A stretch of DNA of 64,000 bases from Lethocerus indicus (GCA_019843655.1 JACDQD010000005.1:11187575-11251574); one strand, 5' to 3'. Shown: positions 50,101-61,370, numbered from the stretch's first letter. The notes: a model not told the origin generated them from the sequence alone. Made by a program: numbers and translations.

Positions 50101-52383
50101 ATTGACTGTTTCGGAATACTATAAATTAGGTTATCTCTCACGGTTTCCTCAGATGGCTTTATTAACAAGCAGACCTCTCGGTTTGTACTTTCGGCTGTTA
50201 TAAAATTGTAGGGTGCCATTAAATACACAATGCGTTGTAATTGTTATGGCGGTGAGATAAGTAGGCGTAACGATCATTTAATTTTTGGGCCATTAACTCT
50301 ACATTTTTACATCCCCCCCTTACTCTGGTACTGAACTTCGTTATTACGGGAATACAGATTTAATTTTTTCTTCTTTACTACTCTACCCATATAAATATGA
50401 GCACATTTATTTATAGAATATTTTTGAATTACTTTATTGCTATTGAATTACAGAATCTCAGACCTGTCTCTTGCCCGCAATAGGGGACACTGTTGTAGGA
50501 CAGCTAGAACTGAAAGCGCGTGGGTAGAGAGTATCAAAAGAATATTTAATCCCCGAACGCGTTATTTAAATACAGGCGTTCACAACAATTATCTTGAATT
50601 GCGGTACTGGCGCGCTCGTGCGCTGGCGCGTCCCTTTTGTAAGTTCCCAATGGACTGTACAGTTTCGTGGGGGGGAATGACGTCACTTCGCTAAATACCT
50701 CCCAATTAAGACTCCAAGTGGGTTCGAATAGGACGAATGGAGGAGAGCGATGAGGAAGAGAAGTGGGAACGGGCGGGCGGGGAGAAAACGGAAAGAATGA
50801 GAAGGAAAGAAAGGCAAAAAGGCCTCTCGCTTCATTCTTATTCACTCTCCCTCCGCCTTATCGTTTCTCTTTCTCCCCTCGGTCCAGAACCCCGTCCTCT
50901 ATCTCCTTTCTCTACCCATTACTTCATCTATATCCTCCTACGCGTGATTCATCTAAGGCCCATTATCAATTTGACCGAGCCAACACCATTTCTCCAACAC
51001 GGCGCTGTATCGGTCCCGAGGCCGGAGACCTCTTGTTCCGCCAAATATTCATTCCTACAGTAATACAGAAATGTGGGTCTGCGGTTATTTGTACGTAATT
51101 TTCGTATCGCGCCTTCGTGCGCTTCCTGTCAATTTGCATACTCCTAGGAATGATTCATCCGAGAATTATGAGTGCGATTGAATGCTCTGATATTGCGTCG
51201 TAAGCCATTGATGTGCTAATGAATCCCATTATTGTTCTTGAGAAATTCCCTCACAGTATTACGCCTATCCTGATTATTTGAAGGGGAACTTCCTGTGGCC
51301 TCACCACACGTTCGAGTTTATCTTCGTACTTTCCTCATTGGTATAGATTGTTTCGCCTTGTTGCCACCGTTAACAGTTTATATTTGGCTATACAGTAAAG
51401 TGGCTGCCGATGAAGCATCCGATTTTCCGCTAGCGAATAAAATAATTGCGGGGTTCAGTAAAAAACGCTATTACACAACAAAACGAAACACAAAACAACT
51501 CTCACAACTACTAATGAATTAACAGTAAAACCCAGGGTTAACATCCCATTAGAAAGGTCTTACCGAGTTCTTGGGACGCCTAGAAATCCGGCCCGTCTAT
51601 TTGGCCTCAATTTAAGGTTCTCCTCGTAGTCGGTAGCAGCAGAAAGTTCTCGTTCATTTGCAAACAAATAGCAGGCCGTCAGATTAATGGTGGAATAGAT
51701 AATATTTATTCTGCTCTCCCTCGTAACATACAAATGCGGCGCATACATAACGTTGGGGCTATGAAATTGAAACGGGTTTTGTACGGGGCGTACCGCCTAG
51801 CTGCCTCTCCCGCCCCCGCCGGCTGGTGTCCACGGCCACCCGCTACTTTGTATTCCGTGCGCGGCAGATACCCGCCCGCAGATAACTTATAACAGGGGAG
51901 CCGGAGCTAATTAGTAATTTTATTTAAAAGTGGGAAATTTATTTCGTAATTTCGATGCCGAGAGGACGGCGGACGGGAGAGATGGTAAGAGATAGGTCGG
52001 CCGGGTTCTGGGAGGGGGCTGGGTTGGTAATTTCTCCCGTTGGTCGTAGAACACGTCGTAAATCAGCCGTGCGACAATGACGGTTTAATTTAAATTGTCC
52101 GACCGCCCCCGGTAATGAGAGTCGAGAGAGCCGCTTAGAAAGCGGACGCTGGCGGAATACAAAGACCTTTCAATTATTTATGAGCTTTCCCCCCTATGTT
52201 TTACGGGCATTTTTTTCAACGACTAATATTGTTTTTCCCATTTTCTATACGTCTTGAGATATAAGATCGAACGTGGAGTTAGCCTTCTTACGATTTTCTG
52301 TTGTCTCCATTCGCCTATTTGGTAGTATAATTAAAGTGAGCATTAATAAGGTGTACAGTCATTCTTGTAATTTTCATTTTGCA
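44170..52383. other. Non-coding stretch, no gene recognised
   Basis: CpG-rich blocks lie at about 45200-45600, 48180-48500, 48790-49040, 49730-49990 and 51780-52160. A CT tract lies at about 46215-46230, and a T10 run abuts A9 at about 49062-49080. A region at about 44875-44925 (GCTAGGCTTGACCGGGTTC, then CTCATCGTCAGTAG) loosely recalls the fold-back core. The 123-codon frame at 45998-46369 has no recognisable domain. No exon can be supported. Confidence 0.5.
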
Positions 52384-52425
52384 CTCGCTGGTCTTATACT
52401 AGACCATTCAGTAGATTTGTGGCAC
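52384..52425 (+). repeat. Possible degenerate core copy of the fold-back family
   Basis: CTCGCTGGTCTTATACTAGA, then CCATTCAGTAG and TGGCAC, follows the order of the fold-back arm (CTCTCGCTGGT, TCTTTTGCTAGACC, ATCTTCAGTAG, TTGGCAC) with internal deletions. It keeps a perfect TGGTCT/AGACCA hairpin. The similarity is suggestive only. Confidence 0.3.
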
Positions 52426-55400
52426 GTGTTATTTTTGTTACGTCTTTTTTGACTCGTGTGTTTTGATTTGTGCGTTTGATGGGCAATATTATATATTTAT
52501 ATTTTATTATTTGTGTTGTACTTGTTAACCGACGTGTCGCAAATACATCGATTTTCTAAAGTAGTCCATGTGAGTATAGCGACGAATAACCACGTCATTG
52601 ATAATCAAGCTAACTTCAGATTATAGTAATTTTCTATGAAGCGCATCTGCATACAAAATTCCGCGATTTATAAAATTATTACGTCGTATGTGTGTAGTTG
52701 AAAAATGTAGGAAACGAATTTTACTCGTATACTTCTTTCAAACCAGTATCACGATTCTGGGCCCGGGAGTCGATGAACGGCTCCGTATTAATCTATACGA
52801 GGCCGACTAATGGAGTTTTATGTAGTCCCCCGTTGGGGATAGCGCGAGTGGGGGGGGGGGAATAACTGCGGATAATTCACTTCGGATTGCACTCGAGAGC
52901 GTGGATTCGCGAAGAGGCCCCGTTATCGCCCATTTAATCTAAACCATCGCCGGCTCCGTACGGTTCCGCATAAATCGAGGAATAGATCAGACGGGAATTG
53001 GGATTTCAGGGACTTGTTGGGGGAGCTACTATCGGTGCCTATAGAGACGGTCCCTTATAAGGCCGGAGCCACCGATTGCGGTCCCGAGTCCGTGCTACCT
53101 CAAAGCTCTTTGCCAAAGTCCTATAAATTTGGTCGGTATGCCACGGCCGATATTCGAGTTAAAGCCGCGCGATAAAGGGCTCGCCGTAACAAAAGGACTT
53201 CTTCGGAAGGCCGCAGATAGTGGGGCTGATCAATTAGATTCATTCCTTCCGATTTATGTTCGATCTACCGTAAAGATCGCCGAAGATTTACAAGCCTTGA
53301 ACTTTAAGAGTACCGCTTTTCCCTGTCCGCCAGATTTTCGGTTCGAAAGACTACTGTGCAATCCTTGTTTTAAAATGAAGCAATCACTTTTATCACGCGG
53401 AGTATTTCTAATCCTACTGGATACAGGAAAATCTATTAATTGGGGATAAATTACTAAAAGTAAATACTTTATACTGGACACGATATACCTCTGCTAATCA
53501 TAACTGTTCCAATTGGAAATCAAATTACAATTCAAACATTTTTTGAAACGCCGTCATCACTGGCATTTGATAGTAACATAAAAAGCTTGTTAACATTGTA
53601 AATAAAGCCCGAAGAAATTACCGATAGTTTACATAATATCATATTAATGAAACTAATGAATTTGAAACGTATTCATCCTTTTCCTATAGTGAAGAATCAG
53701 TGGCCCGTCAATATTATGTTAAAGTCGTATAACCCTCGTTAGAAATACCTGCTCTCCTTAAGGAAACGCAGTGTTATTTAATACATAAAAATAATATTGT
53801 TTCATTAAAAACATAATGGCGGTCGGATTGTCACAGTCTATAAGAATTCTGGAACATGCAGAAAATCTAGTATCGTAAATACTGAGACCACAACTTGACC
53901 CGTCTCGCTTTCCTGACTTCAGTGTCATTCATTTAAATAGGACTGCAATAACGTTAGCTGCTGGTGCGACCATTTGGCTCCACTGAGCCCGGGAAACCAA
54001 AGTACCGCCATTCCTTCTCCAACTCGAATTCCAGGGTTTCCTACGGGACTTTCCGCGTTTCGCGGACACTATCACGAGCTTCAGACCGGGATAGGTTTCA
54101 GAATTCGAGACGGAGATCCAAAGATGTAGATAGGGGAGAGATGGTTGGGGCCCGAGGCCCCGCTATAAAGGCTGGCGTTGTGGGCAGAACAAAACCGTTA
54201 AATCAGATAAAATTAAAAGATGAATCACGCTCCATCACTCCGTCTCTCTCTTACTCCGTTTCGCCCTTCATCTTCCCTCTTTCTCGCCCGCCCTCTTCAC
54301 CGACGCCCTTCCACGCTCCCTCTTCTTTATCTCCGACTGTTCATTCTTTCTATTATTTTTAAAACCCGAAATCGGATTACAACAAAAGTTCCCTTACTGA
54401 CTGAATTGGTTCTGTCATTTTAAATAATTGATACCGACCATTGTGAAAATCAATCATTAATTTTGTTTTGAATCGGCCGCTAACCCATCAAAGGGGATGT
54501 CATAATTTTCTTTTTCGACGAATCTTCCCGACCGCATCCCGCTTCCTTTGGCGTATTCTTCGAACGTGCAACCCTAACCGGTGACCCACCCGCGACAAAC
54601 CAGTTTTAGCGGGGACTGTAATTGCCGATCCGTTCCGGGCCTTCGCAGTTTTTAATTGGCACTCTCCAATTTACGATTTTTTACCTCGGGTCTGCTTTCT
54701 CGCACTGATTACCCCCTCCCCCCGCCCAAGGGATATGATATGGATTTAATAAGTTACGGTTCAATCCACCCCCGGTCGCTCACGTTTGCCTCTGAGCCAA
54801 TCGCAATAAATCCACAGGTTTTGCGTTCGGGGCGCCGAACTATTTCTGTTTTATTTTTAATAAACCTCAGTTATTAAAAAGGCATGACTCAATCGCCGCT
54901 CACTCTCGTTATTGCTGCAGTAAATGCCAAATTGAAAGTTGGCTGTGTAAATCGTATCCGCATGAATGCGCATCCCCCTCGAAAAAATGGATTGAACTCT
55001 CTAATACCTCCTAACTATAAGACTGTAAAAATATGCGAAAAAATGTTGAGAAGTCTTCGTTGAATTGTTCAATTTGAAATAATGGGAATAATTACAATTT
55101 GTTTTGAGGCAGTTACCTATTAGGGATGAAACATATGTCATATAGTTGTTTTCTTCTACCTAAAATAAAAGATTAGCTTTGGACATTCCTTCCACTCATC
55201 GTCGAAAATCCTTATCCATATCATACGTTCAATATAATTTAAAAGATTTTAACATAATATGATAGTTTAATAATATAATTTAAAAATTCCCCCAAATTTT
55301 GTGGTAAATATTACGAAAAATTAAATATTTTTTGAATACGCCAATGTTACGTAAACAGAGAAAAGGAGAAGTTGTAGTTTGAAATATGACGTTGTAATAA

Positions 55401-56390
55401 CCATTTGACGTTTGTCTAATATAAATGAGCGGGAAATTACTACAGCACGAATGATATTATTTGCGTTTGCTGTATTCATTATTCACAAATTTTTAATTTT
55501 AAAATGAAAAGCGTATTATTTTGATATATGATATATTACGTGTAGTGTTTTTTAGGTTGGGAAAAATTACAGTAATCAATTTTGGAATGTTCCGAAATTA
55601 AATTTGCATCTTGGGAATTATTAATCACGTTGTTAATACCTACTTTCATTCAAAACTATAACGAATAATACAAAATAAAAATATAAAATATTATTTTCCA
55701 ATGTCGATGTATTTGTCTTAATTAAATATATATTTTAAATTTAAATATATTAATTCCAGTTATATCTCTTAGTAGAGGGCAAGTCCACCCATGTTCTACT
55801 TTTGTTGCATGGCTATTCAAAATCAGGACCTACTGCAGGAGTACTTTAAAGTCGCTCTAATTTGACGCTTCTCTTGAGGTAACACTTGGACGTAGGTTCA
55901 TTTGGGCGGACGTGAGGTACCAAACGATCGCACACGGGATATTCGTCGGAACTAAGATCGCTCTAGGCCCTATGGGGCGGGGGGGGGCCTTTCAGCCAGG
56001 CTGAAAGAAAGCGCAATGGGGTTCATAAACACTCCGGTTTTATAACACCATTTATTGCCTTTTATGACTTCGTGGTCGGGGGCGGGGGGGTTAGAGTATT
56101 TAAAGGCGGGTTTTTACTGTTGGGGCCCTCAATGGGACAGATACTGTTTTAAACGGCTTATCGTAAATACAGGTATGGCGTTTCACTTGGCTTCAACCTA
56201 GAGATTTTATTAAACCCTGGGAACGGACCGTAAAGGTGGATTCCCACTTAGGGTGCATACCCCGTTTATTAATATTAGCCTCTTTGAAAAATTTGTACTT
56301 CGGACAAATTGTGTTTACTCCTAACTGCGGACTTCTATCATTCATATTCAACACCAGAATTTCGGACTGACATAACTAAACTTAGTTGGG
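52426..56390. other. Non-coding stretch, no gene recognised
   Basis: CpG-rich block at about 52750-53260, then AT-rich DNA, a C/T-rich stretch at 54240-54330 and very AT-rich DNA at 55020-55760. A perfect 19 bp hairpin, CTTTCAGCCAGGCTGAAAG, lies at 55989-56007 next to a G-rich run. The 106-codon frame at 53129-53449 and the 132-codon frame at 53964-54362 have no recognisable domains. If NTAN1 has a 5' untranslated exon and promoter, they may be in this stretch, but I cannot place them. Confidence 0.5.
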
Positions 56391-56447
56391 TGCACTTGCA
56401 CCGATTAACTAGATTACTAAAAATAAAGTTTTGTCAATAAATTTTGG
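56391..56447. mobile_element. Solo terminal repeat of the satellite-bearing element
   Basis: GTGCACTTGCACCGATTAAC, then TAGATTACTAAAAATAAAG and AATAAATTTT, matches the right end of the element at 5352-6300 (GTGCACTTGCACAGATTAAC at 6247-6266 and onward). No satellite array and no second end are attached, so this is a truncated copy or a solo end. It lies about 460 bp upstream of the NTAN1 start codon. Confidence 0.75.
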
Positions 56448-56541
56448 ATCAACAGGAAAACTTTTATGATATTTGGAAGTCAGAAACTAATAGTTGTGAT
56501 CAGTTGTGTGACCAAATATATATTTCACCGATAATCCGAGA

Positions 56542-56795
56542 ATGACTTAAGCCGATTAACAAAATCCCTCCCAACCCAAATAAGATAAACATCACCCAAA
56601 AACACAATAACAAGACACATATAAATACACAAAACAAACAGATAACCACCACAGTACAAGTGACAGTGCAGTGAGGATGCCCAAAAAACATCCAAAGTAC
56701 CAAAAGTGACTAACACCGCTACTGAAGATCGCGAGCAGCCGAAAAGCAAAAGATCAATCCAGCGGGAGGAGACAGAAACACACGAAATCTACGAC
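56542..56795. mobile_element. Fold-back repeat, copy 2 (central region and right arm only)
   Basis: Starts with GACTTAAGCCGATTAACAAA, matching the central region of copy 1 (about 10790). It continues through the CCCTCCCAACCC and AAAAACACAATAACAAGACA blocks, GTGACAGTGCAGTGAGGATG, CCAAAAGTGACTAACACCGC, GAAGATCGCGAGCAGCCGAAA and CACACGAAATCTACG. The left arm is absent and the core has lost its CCGGTCTAG part. The right end lies about 110 bp upstream of the NTAN1 start codon. Confidence 0.8.
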
Positions 56796-56903
56796 GTTAT
56801 TATTGTTGTGGAATGTAACGTCCTCGCTCCCGATCTAAACCATTTGCAAATTCTAAAATTCAATGTCCAACAGTGCATTTTAATGGTTCTCATCTGTTTC
56901 AGA

Positions 56904-57090
56904 ATGGTGTTGTTGGTGGGCGGTGTCTCTCTGGAGGAGCCGCTGCCCGACACGAGGACGCTTCACCACACCCAGCCGATGTTCAGGGAGTCGGCCGCAC
57001 AGCTCGTCGCAATACCCTCCAAAGTGCTGGGGCCCGTCGGACTCCTCTATGTGCAGCAGAGGGAAATGGCAGTCACAGTACCTCACGACA
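56904..57090 (+). CDS. NTAN1: NTAN1, first coding exon (protein N-terminal asparagine amidohydrolase)
   Basis: The enzyme deamidates N-terminal asparagine to aspartate on proteins, which feeds them into the Arg/N-degron pathway for arginylation and ubiquitin-dependent destruction. The exon encodes 62 residues plus one base. It starts MVLLVGG and contains GPVGLLYVQQREMAVT at about residues 43-58, which matches the vertebrate GPQGLLYVQQRELAVT block almost exactly and at nearly the same distance from the start. The ATG at 56904 is chosen because the N-terminus (M-x-LLV-x-G) matches the family start. A good acceptor (CATCTGTTTCAG, AG at 56901-56902) lies directly before it, so a separate 5' untranslated exon is likely. 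The donor is GTCAGT at 57091, phase 1. A fold-back repeat ends about 110 bp upstream. Confidence 0.92.
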
Positions 57091-58129
57091 GTCAGTACCC
57101 CGCACTCTCTAATATCCAATATAACCAATCAACATCGCCAATATCAAGTCACGCCCGGAACGCTTCACTAAATTGTGAATATTAATTGATTATGAAAGGA
57201 TCTCAATTGCGGGACAATGTTTCCAACATGTGTATGATACAGTGCACTATATTTCTTATTATTATTCGACACATTTATGATTTGATTATTGATATAAATT
57301 TAAATTTATAAAAACCGGGCCTGGCTATCAGAAATAAAAAATTTAAAAAAACCATCACCGTCGAATCATTGCCCAAAACGAAATTTACTGATAAATTACT
57401 ATCAGTAAATTACCACATCTGCCTATCCGACTGCTAGTTAGTCTGAGTTTCGCGATAAGATAGGGTCACATTTACGAAATTTAAACTCTTCACAATAAAC
57501 ATAGTACCATACATTTGTCTAATGTGTTGCATTATCACTGCGATTTGAAAATATTTCGAACTTGCGATGTTGAACACTAAGTGAAAAGAATTGAATTACT
57601 AGCAAGATTACAAGTTTACAAGAATGTACATAAACTTAGGTCCTACTGTAGCAGTTACAGCGTAGCATGGAATTAAATTGTCTTGATAAATTTTATGAAG
57701 GAGCTATTAAACTCTGTACCCGGTTTTTAAAAATCGTGAAAGTATTATTTTATTTAAATGTCAGTACTGGATTCGGTTCAACTAAATTTCTATGCATGTA
57801 TCATACTCAAGTTAACATGCTATACAAACAAATGATACTCCATTTAGAGTTGTACCTTATTCCTTCTCAGGATAATCGATGTACTTCAAAGAAATAAAAA
57901 ATATATATTGTAGTGTATATATTGTAGTATCGGTAACGCTTTTTGTATCCGATAGGGAAAAACGAAAACTGATCCCAGCGTTCTGGTAGTGGGGTATTTA
58001 CTTGTCAATTTCCCGTGTAAACATCTATAATTTAAGGGTCTTTAAATTCGCATACGGCGAAAGAAAAAGGAATATTGTTTTACGATTTTCAGCTCGGATT
58101 TATTTATTTTGGTTTCTTTTTTCTTTCAG
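57091..58129 (+). other. NTAN1 intron 1
   Basis: The intron is 1039 bp with a GTCAGT donor and a TTTTTTCTTTCAG acceptor. It is AT-rich and contains a perfect 11 bp inverted repeat, ATTTACTGATA at 57383-57393 and TATCAGTAAAT at 57400-57410. A 14 bp direct repeat (TATATATTGTAGTG and its near copy) lies around 57903-57931. No other feature was recognised; the 76-codon frame at 57667-57897 has no domain. Confidence 0.85.
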
Positions 58130-58195
58130 AAAACGTCAGCATCCTGGGCTCGGACGACGTCACGACGTGCATTATAGTGGTGCTCCGTCACACAG
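58130..58195 (+). CDS. NTAN1: NTAN1, second coding exon with catalytic cysteine motif
   Basis: Joined to the first exon, the split codon becomes AAA (Lys63) and the frame continues NVSILGSDDVTTCIIVVLRH and TG. The vertebrate enzyme has SISILGSDDATTCHIVVLRHTG here, and its catalytic cysteine is the C of TTC (Cys75 in human). The corresponding residue in this protein is Cys76. The exon is 66 bp, with acceptor AG at 58128-58129 and donor GTGAGC at 58196, phase 1 at both ends. Preserved splice sites, frame and catalytic motif argue that the gene is functional. The rest of the roughly 300-residue protein is not found before the window ends. Confidence 0.95.
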
Positions 58196-58629
58196 GTGAG
58201 CGTTCAGTCTATTCCCCCCCGCCGCCCCCGGTCCTGGCGGTCTTTAGCGTTCGTTCAGAAACCCATAAAACCCCCGGCGGGGAGGCCCGTTACATATTTT
58301 ACAGCGCCGGCTAACCCCGCTAACCCGGCGCCGTCGTGCAATTTTAGAGGAAAGGGGTCGTAAAAGGTACCCGGCCGGGGCCGTGTAGGTACATCGGTTT
58401 TTAATTGTGGCCGCCCAACCTGGGAATGCGGGCAATTAAGGCGTACGCGATGATATACCACCTCTCACCGAGTTTCCTTCAGATTTTTCGCGGATTCTAA
58501 TATCTTCTACAGTATACATACTCATTTCTTCCGATTATATGCAGCATATAGATTATGCTGTCGGACATTCCACACTCCACAGATTTTCCGTCTCCGTTTC
58601 CCAATTAGCTCGTTGCTAATAACTTTTTG

Positions 58630-59085
58630 GTTACCGTAGATTTCGTGCGTTTCTGTCTCCTCTCGCTGGTTTCGGTTGCTCGACGTCTTCTCTAGCGGTG
58701 TTAGTCACTTTTGGCACTTTGGATGTTTTTTGGGCACCCTTTAGTCTTGTTATTGTGTTTTTGCGGGATGTTGTTTGCCTTATTTGAATTGACAAAATCC
58801 CGTCCCCCCCCCAACTCAAATAAGACAAACAACATCCCACAAAAACACAATAACAGGACACCTATATATACACACGACAAACAGACAACCACCCCAGTAC
58901 AAGTGACAGTGACAGTGCAGTGAGGATGCCCAAAAATCATCCAAAGTGCCAAAAGTGACTAACACCGCTACTGAAGATGGCGAGCAGGCGAAACCGGTCT
59001 AGCAAAAGACCAAACCAGCAAGAGGAGACAGAAACACACGAAATCTACGCTATTCCAACCACAAGACCACAAAACAGGTATCTCA
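58630..59085. mobile_element. Fold-back repeat, copy 3 (both arms present)
   Basis: The left arm (about 58636-58796) starts ACCGTAGATTTCGTGCGTTT and reaches GCGGGATGTTGTTTGCCTTA. The right arm (about 58814-59070) is its reverse complement, ending CACACGAAATCTACGC. They flank a short loop containing a C9 run. The left arm lacks two pieces present in the right arm: the GGTCTTTTGCTAGACCG core hairpin and the ACAGTGACAGTGCAGTGAGG segment. The single strand could form a hairpin of about 150 bp. Overlapping open frames on both strands are a by-product of the palindrome. It lies in NTAN1 intron 2. Confidence 0.85.
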
Positions 59086-59540
59086 AACGAATTTCTTGGT
59101 TGTTTATTGAGGACCTTCAGTCACCTGTGTGTGCATTGAGAAATAGGTTAATATAATAATTAAAACTTCCTTGGGCTGTGTCTAGTGGTGGTCTTAACTG
59201 ATTCATGACAGAGGACTTATATGATCGATTTTGCTCAGAATGCTAACGTTCTGTGTACATTTAATAGATTTTCATATAATAATTTGGTTTGCGATAGTTC
59301 ATATTTTTTTTAAATCTCACGTTCAAATTCCGCCTTCAAATATTGTTGATGGTTTCGTATCCACTCTCTGGAAATTGTTTTGTGCAGGAAAAATTTCTTT
59401 TAAACGCCGGCCCGTGGGCTTTCAAAGGTACTTCGCTTCGACAAGCATTTGTTAGGGTAGAATTGAATAGAATCGTGAGCGGTGTATCCTAGGAGGTTTT
59501 CGGTGTAAGTGCTGTGTTATTGTAGTGTATTGATCTTTTA

Positions 59541-59603
59541 CTGTGTGTAGGTGTGTGGGTGAGAGTGTGCGTGCGTGCATGCGTGCTTGTGTGCGCGTGT
59601 GGT
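59541..59603. repeat. GT/GC-rich low-complexity tract
   Basis: Irregular GTGTG, GTGCG and GCGTGCATGC units within NTAN1 intron 2. Confidence 0.9.
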
Positions 59604-59625
59604 GGGAAGATTGGCCCCCGGCACC

Positions 59626-59653
59626 TTCTCCTCCTCCTCGTCCTCCTCCTCCT
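59626..59653. repeat. (CTC)n trinucleotide tract
   Basis: Imperfect CTC repeat with one CGT interruption. The opposite strand has an open frame encoding a Glu-rich run, which I consider spurious. Confidence 0.9.
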
Positions 59654-59718
59654 TCCCTACTGACCACTTGCCAACACCACCTTTTACATTTGCACTCGCC
59701 TTAATCGCATTTGAAGAA

Positions 59719-59719
<1 letters not shown>

Positions 59720-59766
<47 letters not shown>
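59720..59766. repeat. (AT)n microsatellite, about 23 units
   Basis: The longest pure dinucleotide tract in the window, inside NTAN1 intron 2. Confidence 0.97.
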
Positions 59767-59769
<3 letters not shown>

Positions 59770-59990
59770 CAGTTTATACAGTAACCTTCGCATCGCCATT
59801 GCAATATATATTTGGTTTTGAATTTAAATAATGAGCTGCTCCAGGAAATCGTGCCTAACGATCTCAATACCTTCAATGATCAGTCTTCCTAGCGCTTAGA
59901 GTGTGGTACTTTAAAGAACACATAAAATTATGTTAATTATTATTTTGCAATATAATTATCCTACAATTAATTATTTTAGCTAGGTCAGTT

Positions 59991-60307
59991 AGATTTTGAG
60001 TTCAAATAATGTTTATTCTAAATTTAAATATACGCATTTAAACTATACTGCGTAGTTTCGGAAGAGAAATATCGACGCAATTGGAGGCCTGGAGTTGGTT
60101 CTAGAAAGGCCAGGGGGAATAAACCCGTAACACAAATTTCCAGGTCCTTTGGGTTAGGGCGCGAGGTTAGCAATTCCACTCCGTAAAAGATACAGTGTTA
60201 CCTCCAAACAAGAGCCTGAACGAATGGTTCTCCAAGTCACCTCACCGCACTCGGGGTCTGACGATGGTGTTGGTTAATATTTTATGATTTGAACTCAACC
60301 AAAATCT
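59991..60307. repeat. Possible degenerate transposon remnant with short inverted ends
   Basis: AGATTTTGAGTTCAAATAATG at 59991-60011 is repeated inverted, with a 3-base gap, at about 60284-60307 (ATGATTTGAACTCAACCAAA and ATCT). The sequence between is more GC-rich than its surroundings and ends with GGTCTGACGATGGTGTTGG, a type of motif often seen near LINE and SINE ends. No frame is intact, and I cannot name a family. Confidence 0.25.
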
Positions 60308-61322
60308 CTAAATTTAATAAGCATGAAAATAACTGAAACGCGCTTATTTTTAAACAGTTAGTAAATTAAATGTTAATATTACATAGAATTCATTCATCTT
60401 TGTGATAGTAGACGGCGATTGTTATAAAATTAATTATATATAATATTATATTTGGAGAGTGGAAACTCCAAAGCCCTTCCACAAGATAGAAAACTTAACA
60501 CGATATCAATAAAATAGCAATGTTGATAATTGTCAATGAAAGGATTGCTATTTGGCTTGTATAAGAGGTACTGACATTTTAGATTTACTGCCTATTTTCT
60601 GTTTGCGGATTTAAAATAAACAACTTTTATTCCCTTAAACCTTGTGACTAAATGTGCAGTATATAAATTACAGGGTGTATTGCCGGTAGATCACTGGGCT
60701 CCAGATTGTGTATATACCCCCGAGCGCAGTAAAATTAAGCCTCTCTTCCCCTAGGGCAATTTAATGGTCGGGCGCCTTCTCCGGGTCCGGGACATTTCCC
60801 CCACTCGTTAAGATTTCTCATTTCCCGTCCCGCCTTTTCGTCATATCGGCGGTCGGAAATTGGCTTTCCGTGTTATCTGTCCACGGAATCAATTTAAGCC
60901 CAGATAAGTGGTCCCCGCCCGCGAAAGATGGGCCCGAGAGAGATCGGTAGCGGGCGAGAGGTCGACTATAAAACGGGCATACGCTAAGACCACACACGAG
61001 CCTCAAAGTGCACGCCCCCCTGTCCCTCACGATTTAAGTGTCCACTCCGGAAATTATAGCTACCTCCTTTACTTTTCGAATGAACCGCACACTCTTAGTA
61101 GGTTTGGACTAAGGGTTCGAATTTCGTTTAACACTTATTAATGTCAACTTGCCAATTAATGGAATGTTGAAGCATGAGAGGCCATAAGTATAACTCTTGA
61201 GGGATATTGGTCCTGAATAGTAAATTTAAATTGCCACAGACAGTAATGAATATAGGGCATTACAGATTATTACTTTTATTGAATTTGAAGAGGGCATGGA
61301 GTTTTTCGGTCTTCACATGCTA

Positions 61323-61370
61323 TTCGGTCCTACGATAAACCTAGTTTGGGCTCTTCGCCATCTGTAGTAT
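61323..61370 (+). repeat. Degenerate core copy of the fold-back family
   Basis: TTCGGTCCTACGATAAACC, then TAGTTTGGGCTCTTCGCCATCT and GTAGTATC, aligns base by base with the core of copy 1 (TTCGGTCTTTTGCTAGACC, then GGTTTCGGCTGCTCGCCATCT and TCAGTAGC at about 10666-10715), at roughly 70 percent identity without large gaps. Flanks are not recognisable. Confidence 0.55.

Noticed and set aside
53129..53449. 106-codon open frame, plus strand
   Set aside because: The sequence looks mildly protein-like, but no family is recognised and neighbouring sequence offers no exon partner or gene signals.
59538..59876. 112-codon minus-strand frame and overlapping plus-strand frame
   Set aside because: Made of translated AT, CTC and GT microsatellites (Tyr-Ile, Glu and Ser/His-Thr runs); an artefact of simple repeats.
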